Of a stretch of DNA of 64,000 nucleotides, positions 43,353 to 53,412 are shown piece by piece. Under the pieces are notes generated by a model. That model saw only the letters and a program-made list of their open reading frames with translations, was not told the origin of the DNA and ran no database searches. Within the stretch, counting starts at the first letter, position 1. Every line of letters starts with the position of its first letter. Source of the DNA: Pseudomonas sp. CFBP 13711. GTDB taxonomy: Bacteria > Pseudomonadota > Gammaproteobacteria > Pseudomonadales > Pseudomonadaceae. The stretch lies in the NCBI RefSeq assembly GCF_014842265.1, contig NZ_JACYVI010000017.1, positions 31,753-95,752 of the forward strand, written 5' to 3'. Position numbers and translations under genes: made by a program.

Positions 43353-43520
43353 TGTTTTAGCTGGGCAGCGAATTTCACAAGAATTCCGACCCCTGAACAT
43401 CTTGAAACCGCACCAGTGAACCACTGGGCTCGTGCCGGACGCGGACGTAGATCACGACGCGCGAGCGGGAAAAAGACACCACCAGTGAAACACCAGGCAG
43501 GTTTTTAGGAGCACTCAGCA

Positions 43521-44443
<923 letters not shown>

Positions 44444-44447
<4 letters not shown>

Positions 44448-45706
44448 CCAGGAATCTCAAATCGGCCCTCTTCAGCGCAGTGCTGGTGCTGGCCGTCGCT
44501 TACCCGATCCTCGGGCTCAAACTGGACATCGTCGGGATCAATCTCGCGGTGGTCGGCGCCAGCACCACCACCGTGCTGCTGATTTTTGCCGCGGCGTTGC
44601 TGATGTTCCTGCGCGTGCTGTTCAACGAACAGATCAGCGCCATGTGGCGTTCGCGTCCGCAGAAACAGCTGATGTCGGACAAGACCAGCAACTTCCTGAC
44701 CCTGCCTTCCACCCAACGCTGGTTCCTCGGCGCGCTGGTGATTGCTGCGCTGGTGTGGCCGTTCTTCGGCTCGCGCGGCGCGGTGGACATCGCGACCCTG
44801 ATCCTGATCTACGTGATGCTCGGCCTGGGCCTGAACATCGTCGTCGGTCTGGCGGGTCTGCTTGACCTCGGTTACGTCGGCTTTTACGCCGTGGGCGCGT
44901 ACACCTACGCCCTGCTGCAGCACTACTTCGGCTTCGGTTTCTGGATCTGCCTGCCGCTGGCCGGCCTGGCGTCGGCGACGTTCGGCTTCCTGCTGGGCTT
45001 CCCGGTCCTGCGGCTGCGTGGCGACTATCTGGCGATCGTGACGCTGGGTTTCGGTGAAATCATTCGCCTGTTCCTGCGTAACCTGACCGACATCACCGGC
45101 GGCCCGAACGGCATCAGCAACATCGAAAAACCGACGCTGTTCGGCCTGACGTTCGAGCGCAAGGCTGCAGAAGGCATGCAGACGTTCCACGAATACTTCG
45201 GTCTGGAATACAACTCCATCAACAAGGTGATCTTTCTCTACCTGATCGCCCTGCTGCTGGCGCTGTTGGCGCTGTTCGTGATCAACCGGCTGTTGCGCAT
45301 GCCCATCGGCCGCGCCTGGGAAGCCCTGCGTGAAGACGAAATCGCCTGCCGCGCGCTGGGCCTGAATCCGACCATCATCAAGCTGTCGGCCTTCACCCTC
45401 GGCGCTGCATTCGCCGGTTTCGCCGGCAGTTTCTTCGCCGCGCGTCAGGGTTTGATCACCCCGGAGTCGTTCACCTTTCTGGAGTCGGCGATCATCCTCG
45501 CCATCGTGGTATTGGGCGGCATGGGCTCGCAGCTGGGCGTGATCCTCGCTGCGGTCGTGATGATCCTGTTGCCTGAACTGCTTCGCGAATTCAGCGAATA
45601 CCGGATGCTCGGCTTCGGCGCCTTGATGGTGCTGATGATGATCTGGCGCCCTCAGGGCTTCCTGCCGATGCAGCGTCCCGTCATGAAACTCAAGGGGGAG
45701 CGCTGA
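44444..45706 (+). CDS. braE: Branched-chain amino-acid ABC transporter permease LivM/BraE
   Basis: A 420-residue permease, partner of BraD. It carries the N-terminal extension of the long LivM type (two helices, residues 1-60, DUF3382), then the core with GLNIVVGLAGLLDLGYVGFY near residues 127-146 and the coupling segment REDEIACRALGLNPTIIKL near 297-315. It starts inside the braD stop and ends in TGATG shared with braF. Confidence 0.95.
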
Positions 45707-46473
45707 TGAGCCGTCCACTTCTGCAAGCGTCCGGCTTGTGCATGCGCTTTGGCGGTCTGCTGGCCGTCAACGGCGTCGGTCTGACCGTCAACGAGAAGCA
45801 GGTCGTGTCGATGATCGGCCCGAACGGCGCCGGCAAGACCACCGTTTTCAACTGCCTGACCGGTTTCTACAAACCCACCTCCGGCACGATCCTGCTGGAC
45901 GGCGAGCCGATTCAGGGCCTGGCCGGCCATGAGATCGCCCGTAAAGGCGTGGTGCGAACGTTCCAGAACGTGCGCCTGTTCAAGGAAATGACCGCGGTGG
46001 AAAACCTGCTGGTGGCCCAGCATCGTCACCTCAACACGAATTTCCTGTCCGGCCTGTTCAAGACCCCGGCGTATCGCAAAAGCGAGCGCGAGGCGATGGA
46101 GTACGCCGAGCATTGGCTGGAAGCGGTTGATCTGAAGGAGTTCGCCAACCGTCCAGCCGGCACCCTGGCCTACGGTCAGCAACGACGTCTGGAAATCGCC
46201 CGCTGCATGATGACGCGCCCGCGCATCCTGATGCTCGATGAGCCGGCGGCCGGTCTGAACCCGAAAGAAACCGAAGACTTGAAAGCGCTGATCGGCGTGC
46301 TGCGTAACGAGCACAACGCGACGGTGTTGCTGATCGAGCACGACATGAAGCTGGTCATGAGCATTTCCGACCATATCGTGGTGATCAATCAGGGCACGCC
46401 GCTGGCCGATGGCACGCCCGAGCAGATCCGTGACAATCCTGAAGTGATCAAAGCCTATCTGGGGGAAGCGTAA
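45706..46473 (+). CDS. braF: Branched-chain amino-acid ABC transporter ATPase LivG/BraF
   Basis: A 255-residue ATPase with Walker A GPNGAGKT (about residues 38-45). The signature is replaced by the LivG-type LAYGQQRRLEIARCM (about 153-167), followed by Walker B RILMLDEPAAGLNP (175-188) and the H loop LLIEHDMKLVM. It pairs with BraG to drive import. It begins with a one-base overlap with the braE stop (TGATG). Confidence 0.95.
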   Translation: MSRPLLQASGLCMRFGGLLAVNGVGLTVNEKQVVSMIGPNGAGKTTVFNCLTGFYKPTSGTILLDGEPIQGLAGHEIARKGVVRTFQNVRLFKEMTAVENLLVAQHRHLNTNFLSGLFKTPAYRKSEREAMEYAEHWLEAVDLKEFANRPAGTLAYGQQRRLEIARCMMTRPRILMLDEPAAGLNPKETEDLKALIGVLRNEHNATVLLIEHDMKLVMSISDHIVVINQGTPLADGTPEQIRDNPEVIKAYLGEA

Positions 46474-47175
46474 ATGCTGCAGTTCGATAACGTTTCCACG
46501 TTCTACGGCAAGATCCAGGCATTGCACGGTGTCAGCATCGATGTGCAACAGGGTGAGATTGTCACGTTGATCGGCGCCAATGGCGCGGGCAAGTCGACGC
46601 TGTTGATGACGCTGTGCGGTTCGCCGCGCGCGCACAGTGGCAGCATCCGCTATATGGGTGAGGAACTGGTCGGTCTGGAGTCGTCGGTGATAATGCGCAA
46701 GAGTATTGCGGTGGTGCCGGAGGGCCGTCGTGTGTTCGCGCGTCTGACGGTGGAGGAGAATCTGGCGATGGGCGGGTTCTTCACGGACAAGGCCGATTAT
46801 CAGGTGCAGATGGATAAGGTGCTTGAGTTGTTTCCGCGTCTGAAGGAGCGCTTCAATCAGCGCGGCGGCACGATGTCCGGCGGTGAGCAGCAGATGCTGG
46901 CGATCGGGCGTGCGTTGATGAGCAAGCCGAAGCTGTTGTTGCTGGATGAGCCTTCGCTGGGTCTGGCGCCGATTATTATTCAGCAGATTTTCGAGATTGT
47001 TGAGCAGTTGCGGCGGGATGGTGTGACGGTGTTTCTGGTGGAGCAGAATGCGAATCAGGCGTTGAAGATCGCTGATCGTGCGTATGTTCTGGAGAATGGC
47101 CGGGTGGTGATGCAGGGGTCGGGGGCGGAGTTGCTGGTCGATCCGAAAGTGCGGGATGCTTATCTGGGCGGGTAA
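46474..47175 (+). CDS. braG: Branched-chain amino-acid ABC transporter ATPase LivF/BraG
   Basis: A 233-residue ATPase with Walker A GANGAGKST (37-45), VVPEGRRVFARLTVEENL near 86-103, signature MSGGEQQMLAIGRALM and Walker B LLLLDEPSLGLAP. It starts immediately after the braF stop. From about 46660 to the end, third codon positions turn strongly to G and T with few C, unlike braC to braF, although the protein is fully conserved in type. No terminator was found directly after it. Confidence 0.95.
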   Translation: MLQFDNVSTFYGKIQALHGVSIDVQQGEIVTLIGANGAGKSTLLMTLCGSPRAHSGSIRYMGEELVGLESSVIMRKSIAVVPEGRRVFARLTVEENLAMGGFFTDKADYQVQMDKVLELFPRLKERFNQRGGTMSGGEQQMLAIGRALMSKPKLLLLDEPSLGLAPIIIQQIFEIVEQLRRDGVTVFLVEQNANQALKIADRAYVLENGRVVMQGSGAELLVDPKVRDAYLGG

Positions 47176-47675
47176 ATCTGGAGCAAGATCAAGAGCGTCT
47201 GCCTGGGGGCAGACGTTTCGCCTTCGGCGAGTTACTTGATAAAGCCCCAAGTAACCAAGGGCTTAGTGCTCCTGGTTGGGCCCTTCCTTCGTCAGGGTTC
47301 CTTCACTCCGGTCTCGCTCCGTGGGCCCGCGCCGAACGGACATCCATGTCCTGACGGCGCTCTCGCCGCATCCCTGCGGCTCGGCCCACTCCACGAGACC
47401 TGCGTTCAGCCTGCACCCAAGTCGCGTTTTGCGGTGTCTGACTATCGCGTAGAAGATCAATTGCAAAAGCAAAAGCTTCCCGGCTAAAGCCGGTCCTACA
47501 GGAGTCGCCGTCGGTGCCGCTGGCTGCACGCGTTGCTTTTTGTAGGACCGGCTTTAGCCGGGAATAGGCCAGTGGCTGCGACATCAATTTTGATTTCTGT
47601 TTACAAGGGACTGATTTATTTACAGCGCTTCACCGTAAATTAATCTGTCCCCGCTCGATTTGATAACCCCAGAAG
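47176..47675. repeat. Intergenic region with structured dispersed repeat and REP family B pair
   Basis: 500 bases without a real gene. 47198-47360 is a copy of a roughly 163-base repeat whose other copy runs into the right edge (63837-64000). It contains hairpins GTCTGCC/GGCAGAC, TCGCC/GGCGA and GTTACTTG/CAAGTAAC, and ends in the segment AACGGACATCCATGTCC. After it, 47475-47564 is a family B REP inverted pair with a roughly 50-base spacer. Open frames here are spurious. Confidence 0.82.
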
Positions 47676-48584
47676 TCAGAGCTGTTCCAGCGCCGCAGTG
47701 CTGCGCTCGAACCATTCGCCTAAATAATCCGCCATGACTTGCACCCGCCTCGGCAGCCGTCCTTCAAAAGGGTGAACCAGGTAAAGGGACGAAACCGGCG
47801 TCTGGTAATCACGCAGCAACCAGTGCAACCGTCCTTCTTTCAGTTCCTCATGGACCATGTACGACGGCAGGCGGGCGATGCCGGCGCCGACGAGGGCGGC
47901 TTTTTTCAGGAGGCCGTAGTGGTTGCTGGCGAAGGTGCCGCGGACATTGACGCGGGTCAGTTCGTGTTTCTGGTGGTAGCCCCAGGATTCGCGGCCGGCG
48001 TGATGGCTGTTGAGCAGGCATCGATGGACGCGCAGTTCTTCCGGGGTTTGCGGGGTGCCGTGTCTGGCGAGGTAGTCCGGGCTGGCGCAGGTCAGCTCCT
48101 GTAGCGACAGCAACGGCTTGGCCACCAGGCGTTCGTCGATCCCCACGCTGGAACGTATGCCCAGGTCGAAGCCATCACGGCGCATGTCGCGGAAGTGGTT
48201 GTTGAGGTCGAGTTCCACCTGAACGTCGGGGTAGGTGCGGGCGAATTCGGTGAGCAGGCCTTCGAAGAAGGTTTCGCCCAATGACACCGGCACGGTCAGG
48301 CGCACGGTGCCGATCAGGCTTTCGCTCAGGTAGGCCATGGCGTCGCGGACGCGGTCGCGTTGGGCCAGCAGCGCGCGGGCTTCGGGCAGGAGAATGGCGC
48401 CCGCCGAGGTCAGCGTCAGGCTGCGGGTGGTGCGATGGAGCAGCGTAACGCCGAAATTCTTTTCCAGTTTGCTGATGCGCTTGGACAGTTGACTGGTACT
48501 GGTGTCCAGCCATTGCGCGGCCAGGGTGAAGCTGTTGGCCTCCACCAGCATCGCGAACGCGGCCAGGTCGTCCATTTCGCTCAT
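47676..48584 (-). CDS. LysR family transcriptional regulator
   Basis: A 302-residue LTTR. The N-terminal winged helix reads AFAMLVEANSFTLAAQWLDT, then STSQLSKRISKLEKNFGVTLL. The effector domain runs from about residue 90, with LRRVQVMADYLGEWF near the end, the CrgA-like subgroup. It is divergent from the SDR gene with a 104-base gap, so that gene is the likely target. Inducer unknown. Confidence 0.92.
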   Translation of the reverse strand: MSEMDDLAAFAMLVEANSFTLAAQWLDTSTSQLSKRISKLEKNFGVTLLHRTTRSLTLTSAGAILLPEARALLAQRDRVRDAMAYLSESLIGTVRLTVPVSLGETFFEGLLTEFARTYPDVQVELDLNNHFRDMRRDGFDLGIRSSVGIDERLVAKPLLSLQELTCASPDYLARHGTPQTPEELRVHRCLLNSHHAGRESWGYHQKHELTRVNVRGTFASNHYGLLKKAALVGAGIARLPSYMVHEELKEGRLHWLLRDYQTPVSSLYLVHPFEGRLPRRVQVMADYLGEWFERSTAALEQL

Positions 48585-48688
48585 GATTGTTTCCTTTCTG
48601 ACAAACCGGGATTGCCGTTTAGCCCCTGTTTCGGTGGGAAAAGGCGACTCACACTGAGCGCCTGATCCATACCAGGGAAAACCGCATC

Positions 48689-49288
48689 ATGAAAATTCTA
48701 TTGATTGGCGCCAGTGGCACCATCGGCTCGGCGATCGAGAAAGAGTTGGCGCCACGCCACGAGATCGTTCGCATCGGCAGAACCGGCGCGGACGAGCACG
48801 TCGATATTAGTGACAGCGACTCGATCCGCAAACTATTCGAACGGACAGGCCCTTTCGACGCATTGATTTGCGCCGCCGGCAATGTCACCTTCGCGCCGCT
48901 GGGCGAGATGACCGCCGATTCCTTCGCCCTGGGCCTTCGGGACAAGCTGATGGGTCAGGTCAATCTGCTGCTGATCGGTCGGGAATTCGCCAACGACGGT
49001 GCGTCCTTCACCTTCACCACCGGCATTACCAGCGTCGATCCGATTCGCACCGGGGCGTCTGCCAGCCTGGTCAACGGCGCCATCGACGCCTTCGTGCGAG
49101 CCGCCGCCATCGAGATGCCGCGGGGCATGCGGGTCAATTCGGTCAGCCCCAACGTGCTGGTCGAAGCCATGGGCAGCTACGCGCCGTACTTTCGTGGCTT
49201 CAAGCCGGTTCCCGCAGCGGATGTAGCCTTGGCGTACGCAAAAAGTGTCGAAGGGCTACAAACCGGACAGACGTATCGCGTTGGCTAA
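48689..49288 (+). CDS. Atypical short-chain dehydrogenase/reductase
   Basis: A 199-residue SDR, shorter than the classical 250. The nucleotide-binding glycine motif GASGTIG is at 7-13, and the CAAGN segment (NNAG equivalent) is near 61-65. The catalytic Tyr-x-x-x-Lys is not present where expected: after TGITSVDPIRTGA the helix reads SASLVNGAIDAFVRAAAIE, with no Tyr and no Lys. Such Lin1944-like SDRs may not be ordinary oxidoreductases. PNVLVEAMGSYAPYF follows. Divergent from the LysR gene, its probable regulator. Confidence 0.85.
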   Translation: MKILLIGASGTIGSAIEKELAPRHEIVRIGRTGADEHVDISDSDSIRKLFERTGPFDALICAAGNVTFAPLGEMTADSFALGLRDKLMGQVNLLLIGREFANDGASFTFTTGITSVDPIRTGASASLVNGAIDAFVRAAAIEMPRGMRVNSVSPNVLVEAMGSYAPYFRGFKPVPAADVALAYAKSVEGLQTGQTYRVG

Positions 49289-49350
49289 TCGCCCCTTGTG
49301 ATGAGCGAGCAGGCTGAGTAACGTGGCGGCACTTGTCTGGAGACCGCCCC

Positions 49351-50031
49351 ATGTCCGCTGCTCGTTCCGCCCTGATGTTCGCCCTGTTGCCCCTGTTTGC
49401 CGGCTGCCAGTTGATGCCCATGTCGTCCAGTGACAGCAAGGTGTCGACCGCTGGCATGATCCGCATGCAGGGCACCCTCAGCGGTGACGGCGGCAAGCTG
49501 TTCTTCGCCCCGTGCAACGAACAGCGCCGCTATGCAGTGACCGACAAGGGCAACACCGGCGTCCTGCAGGAAGCCGCTTCGGTGGTGGACAAGAACGGCA
49601 AGGCGTTCGCCGATGTACGCGGCAACTTCGTCGCGAGCAAAGCACAGGGCAGTGACGGTCAGGCTGACATCTACCAGCTCTACCGCGTCGAGCGCCCGAG
49701 CGGTGCCTGCGAGGACCCCAACTTCAAGCGCCTGACGATTCATGCCAGCGGCAACGGTCCGAAATGGAACCTCAACGCCAGCGGCAAGGGTCTGGTGCTT
49801 GAGCGCGAAGGCCAGGAGCCGTTCGCTGTGCCGTACATGGAAGAGCAGATGCCCGAGGGCCGCTTCAATCTGATCACCGACGCCAACAATCAACACGTCG
49901 AGCTCTACGTCGCGCCGCTGCGCTGTGTGGACCCGTCGAACGGCTCGGTGCAGCACCTGACCGCCGAACTCCGGGTCAATGGCCAGGTTCAGCGCGGCTG
50001 CGCGTACTTCGGGGCGATGCGTAACGATTGA
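49351..50031 (+). CDS. Putative lipoprotein (COG3650-like)
   Basis: A 226-residue protein using the ATG at 49351 (GGAG nine bases upstream). The signal SALMFALLPLFAGC gives a lipobox with Cys near residue 18. The mature protein is mostly beta: two similar halves with GTLSGDGGKLFFAPCNEQRRY near residues 40-60 and FNLITDANNQHVELYVAPLRC near 170-190. The halves recall COG3650 membrane proteins and small lipoproteins that bind cell-wall or META/HslJ-like folds. Four Cys residues in the mature part could make disulfides. Function unknown. Confidence 0.72.
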   Translation: MSAARSALMFALLPLFAGCQLMPMSSSDSKVSTAGMIRMQGTLSGDGGKLFFAPCNEQRRYAVTDKGNTGVLQEAASVVDKNGKAFADVRGNFVASKAQGSDGQADIYQLYRVERPSGACEDPNFKRLTIHASGNGPKWNLNASGKGLVLEREGQEPFAVPYMEEQMPEGRFNLITDANNQHVELYVAPLRCVDPSNGSVQHLTAELRVNGQVQRGCAYFGAMRND

Positions 50032-50351
50032 TAGCCTTACGCTGAACCTGAAACCTCAAACCTGAATCTGTATAGGCGCAACACTTGTGGGAGTGAGCTT
50101 GCTCGCGAATGCGGTAGGTCAGGCGCTCACAGCGCTGACTGACAAGACGCTTTCGCGAGCAAGCTCGCTCCCACCTGTTCCCCATCAGCCTCGAGAATCA
50201 AGTTTTCCCAACTGACTCGGTGCAAAGCTAAACGGCGGCTGCGCGGCGGATGTCGTCGCTCGGGCCACCGCTCCCTGCTCAATGTGGCTTATAATCGCGC
50301 GCTCTTGTAGTGCTGCCGGGCCGATCCTGCGGCCCGAAACCGGATCTTTCA
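50032..50351. repeat. Intergenic region with REP family A inverted pair
   Basis: 320 bases. The pair at 50085-50175 has perfect outer arms (GTGGGAGTGAGCTTGCTCGCGAA and its inverse) around a hairpin containing GCGCTCACAGCGCTGAC. The rest (50176-50351) holds the promoter of the oxidoreductase gene; no clear hexamer pair was identified. Confidence 0.8.
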
Positions 50352-51965
50352 ATGTTACGAATCACCGAATTCAAACTGCCGCTGGACCACGCGGACGACG
50401 AACTGCGCCCCGCACTTCTGCAACGCCTGGCCATCGGCAGCGACGAGCTTCTGGATTTCACCCTGTTCAAGCGCAGCTATGATGCGCGCAAGAAATCCAC
50501 CGAGCTGCAGTTCATTTACACCATCGACTTCCAGGTGCGCGACGAAGCCGCCCTGCTCCAGCGCCTGAGCCACGACAAACACATCGGCCCGGCGCCAGAC
50601 GTCAGTTACAAAGTGGTCGGCCACGCCCCTGCCGATCTGAGCCAGCGTCCGTTGGTGGTCGGCTTCGGCCCGTGCGGGATTTTCGCCGGCCTGTTGCTGG
50701 CGCAGATGGGCTTCAAGCCAATCATCCTCGAACGCGGCACCGAAGTCCGTCAGCGCACCAAGGACACCTGGGGGCTGTGGCGCAAGAACGTGCTCAACCC
50801 GGAGTCCAACGTGCAGTTCGGCGAAGGCGGCGCCGGGACGTTCTCCGACGGCAAGCTCTACAGTCAGATCAAAGACCCGAAATTCATCGGTCGCAAGGTC
50901 TTGCACGAGTTCGTCAAAGCCGGCGCGCCGGAAGAGATTCTCTACGTCAGCAAGCCGCACATCGGCACCTTCCGGTTGACCGGCGTCGTCGAGAACATGC
51001 GTCATCAGATCGAAGCGCTGGGCGGCGAAGTGCGTTTCCAGCAGCGGGTCACCGATGTGCTGATCGAAGACGGCCAGATGCAGGGCGTCGTGCTCGATAG
51101 CGGCGAGCGCATCGACTCGCGGCACGTCATTCTGGCGCTGGGCCACAGCGCCCGGGACACCTTCCGCATGCTTCACGGGCGCGGCGTGTTCATGGAGGCC
51201 AAGCCGTTTTCGGTCGGCTTCCGCATCGAGCACCCTCAGGGCTTGATCGACCGCGCGCGACTGGGCAAGTACGCCGGTCACCCCAAGCTGGGCGCTGCCG
51301 ATTACAAGCTGGTGCACCACGCCAAGAACGGCCGTTCGGTGTACAGCTTCTGCATGTGCCCCGGCGGCACCGTGGTGGCGGCAACCTCTGAGCCCAACCG
51401 CGTGGTCACCAACGGCATGAGCCAGTACTCGCGCAACGAGCGCAACGCCAACTCCGGCATCGTCGTCGGCATCACCCCCGAGCAGGATTATCCGGGCAGC
51501 CCGCTGGCCGGCATCGAACTGCAGGAGCGACTGGAGTCCCACGCCTACATCATGGGCGGCGAAACCTACGAGGCTCCGGCGCAACTGGTAGGCGATTTCA
51601 TCGCGGGCAAGGCGTCAACGGCGTTGGGCGGCGTAGAACCTTCCTACAAGCCGGGCGTCAAGCTGACCGACCTTGCCGACGCATTACCCGCCTTTGCCAT
51701 CGAAGCCATTCGTGAGGCGCTGCCGGCGTTCGAGAAACAGATCAGAGGATTTTCGCAGCACGACGCGATCCTCACCGGCATTGAAACGCGCACCTCCTCC
51801 CCCCTGCGCATCACCCGTGGCGAAGATCTGCAGAGCCTGAACGTCAAAGGCCTGTTCCCGGCGGGCGAAGGCGCGGGCTATGCCGGCGGCATCCTGTCGG
51901 CCGGCGTCGACGGGATCCGCATCGCCGAAGCGTTGGCTCGAAATATCCTGGGCATCACTGAATAA
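50352..51965 (+). CDS. FAD-dependent oxidoreductase (COG2509-like)
   Basis: A 537-residue flavoprotein. A small alpha/beta domain (residues 1-100, MLRITEFKLPLDHADDEL) precedes the FAD-binding Rossmann region VVGFGPCGIFAGLLLAQMG near residues 104-122, then NVQFGEGGAGTFSDGKLYS near 155-173 and RHVILALGHSARDTF near 257-271. The C-terminal FAD site GLFPAGEGAGYAGGILSAG is near 500-518. Substrate unknown. Relatives are sometimes annotated as geranylgeranyl-reductase-like. The ATG at 50352 has GGAT upstream, a weak site. Confidence 0.88.
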   Translation: MLRITEFKLPLDHADDELRPALLQRLAIGSDELLDFTLFKRSYDARKKSTELQFIYTIDFQVRDEAALLQRLSHDKHIGPAPDVSYKVVGHAPADLSQRPLVVGFGPCGIFAGLLLAQMGFKPIILERGTEVRQRTKDTWGLWRKNVLNPESNVQFGEGGAGTFSDGKLYSQIKDPKFIGRKVLHEFVKAGAPEEILYVSKPHIGTFRLTGVVENMRHQIEALGGEVRFQQRVTDVLIEDGQMQGVVLDSGERIDSRHVILALGHSARDTFRMLHGRGVFMEAKPFSVGFRIEHPQGLIDRARLGKYAGHPKLGAADYKLVHHAKNGRSVYSFCMCPGGTVVAATSEPNRVVTNGMSQYSRNERNANSGIVVGITPEQDYPGSPLAGIELQERLESHAYIMGGETYEAPAQLVGDFIAGKASTALGGVEPSYKPGVKLTDLADALPAFAIEAIREALPAFEKQIRGFSQHDAILTGIETRTSSPLRITRGEDLQSLNVKGLFPAGEGAGYAGGILSAGVDGIRIAEALARNILGITE

Positions 51966-51980
51966 GCCACTTAAAGGCAT

Positions 51981-52045
51981 CGCCCTACAGCACTCGGAAA
52001 CGAATCCATACGATTCGTGAGCGGTGTCTGTAGGGCGTTATTTTT
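51981..52045 (+). terminator. Branched hairpin terminator after the oxidoreductase gene
   Basis: Outer stem CGCCCTACAG / CTGTAGGGCG encloses a second hairpin ACGAATC / GATTCGT and short pairing CAC/GTG, followed by TTATTTTT. The Y shape is unusual for a terminator; it may also be part of the nhaA leader. Confidence 0.65.
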
Positions 52046-52135
52046 GATTACAAATTCGGCTTCAGATCCTGTTTTCAGACACCAGAACGCGCGTTAGGGT
52101 GGCGCTCCTTTTCAGGCTGCCCTTGGAGCGTCACC

Positions 52136-53326
52136 TTGCCCGTACGCAATACATTCAGACGTTTCTTCCAGCTGGAAGCCGCCGGTGGCTTGCTGCTGAT
52201 CGCCGCCGCGGCCCTCGCCCTGATCATCAACAATTCTCCCCTGTCCTGGCTCTATAACGGCTGGCTCGAAACGCCGGTCGTTGCCCAGATCGGCGCGTTG
52301 CAAATCGCCAAACCGTTGCTGCTGTGGATCAACGACGGCCTGATGGCGTTGTTCTTCCTGCTGATCGGGCTGGAGGTCAAGCGCGAGGTGCTGCAAGGGC
52401 ACCTCTCGCGGCCCTCGCAAATTGTCCTGCCGGGCGCGGCGGCCATCGGCGGCATGGTTATCCCTGCCCTGCTCTTCTGGGCGCTTAACTCAGACAATCC
52501 CGCCGCCCTGAGTGGCTGGGCGATTCCCATGGCCACCGATATCGCCTTCGCCCTCGGCGTGCTGGCGTTGCTGGGCAAACGGGTGCCGGTGTCGCTCAAG
52601 CTGTTTCTCATGACCCTGGCGATCATCGATGATCTGGGCGCGATCATTGTCATCGCGCTGTTCTACTCCGGCGAACTGTCCAGCCTGGCATTGGCGCTGG
52701 CAGCCGCGTCGATTGCCGGACTGATCACCATGAACCGCCTGGGCGTGACCAGACTCGCGCCCTACTTGCTGATCGGCACCGTCTTGTGGGTCTGCGTGCT
52801 GAAGAGCGGCGTCCACGCCACGCTGGCCGGCGTTGTGCTGGCATTCTGCATTCCGCTGCGGACGCCCAAAGAAGTCGCCTCCCCCCTGCAGCAACTCGAA
52901 CACGCCCTGCATCCCTGGGTGGCGTATTTCATTCTGCCGCTGTTCGCGTTCGCCAACGCCGGCGTCCCTTTGGCCGGCGTTACGCTGGAGAGCTTCACCC
53001 ATCCCGTACCACTCGGCATCGCACTGGGTCTGCTGCTGGGCAAAGTCATCGGTGTGTTTGGCCTGACGTGGCTGGCAATCAAGACAGGGCTCGCATCACT
53101 GCCGACCGGCGCAAACTGGGGGCTGGTGCTGGGGGTTTCGATGCTGTGCGGGATCGGCTTCACCATGAGCCTGTTTGTCGGCTCACTGGCGTTCGTGCCG
53201 GGACAAAGCGAGTTTGCCGGGATGGATCGAATGGGGATTTTGACGGGGTCTGTTCTTGCCGCGCTGATCGGCTACGGCATCACCGCAATGGCCAGTCGCA
53301 GCACGCGCTCAGCAGCGTTGAAATGA
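52136..53326 (+). CDS. nhaA: Na+/H+ antiporter NhaA
   Basis: A 396-residue antiporter with 11-12 helices. The key acidic pair is in IIDDLGAIIVIALF (about residues 162-175, D164/D165 equivalents of the E. coli ion-binding aspartates), and AIPMATDIAFALGVLALLGK precedes it (residues 122-141). It exchanges Na+ or Li+ for H+ and protects against sodium and alkaline stress. The start is a TTG at 52136 with GGAG eight bases upstream. Length and motifs match the family (E. coli 388). Confidence 0.96.
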   Translation: MPVRNTFRRFFQLEAAGGLLLIAAAALALIINNSPLSWLYNGWLETPVVAQIGALQIAKPLLLWINDGLMALFFLLIGLEVKREVLQGHLSRPSQIVLPGAAAIGGMVIPALLFWALNSDNPAALSGWAIPMATDIAFALGVLALLGKRVPVSLKLFLMTLAIIDDLGAIIVIALFYSGELSSLALALAAASIAGLITMNRLGVTRLAPYLLIGTVLWVCVLKSGVHATLAGVVLAFCIPLRTPKEVASPLQQLEHALHPWVAYFILPLFAFANAGVPLAGVTLESFTHPVPLGIALGLLLGKVIGVFGLTWLAIKTGLASLPTGANWGLVLGVSMLCGIGFTMSLFVGSLAFVPGQSEFAGMDRMGILTGSVLAALIGYGITAMASRSTRSAALK

Positions 53327-53339
53327 AACGCTGAAATGC

Positions 53340-53367
53340 AAAACGCCCCGAATGATCGGGGCGTTTT
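53340..53367. terminator. Bidirectional terminator between nhaA and the glycine-zipper gene
   Basis: AAAACGCCCCGA / TCGGGGCGTTTT with a four-base loop; its A/T flanks serve both convergent genes. Confidence 0.9.
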
Positions 53368-53412
53368 CGCAAGCGGACATTTTACGCCCAGCTTCGAGAC
53401 ATGCAGCGCGGT

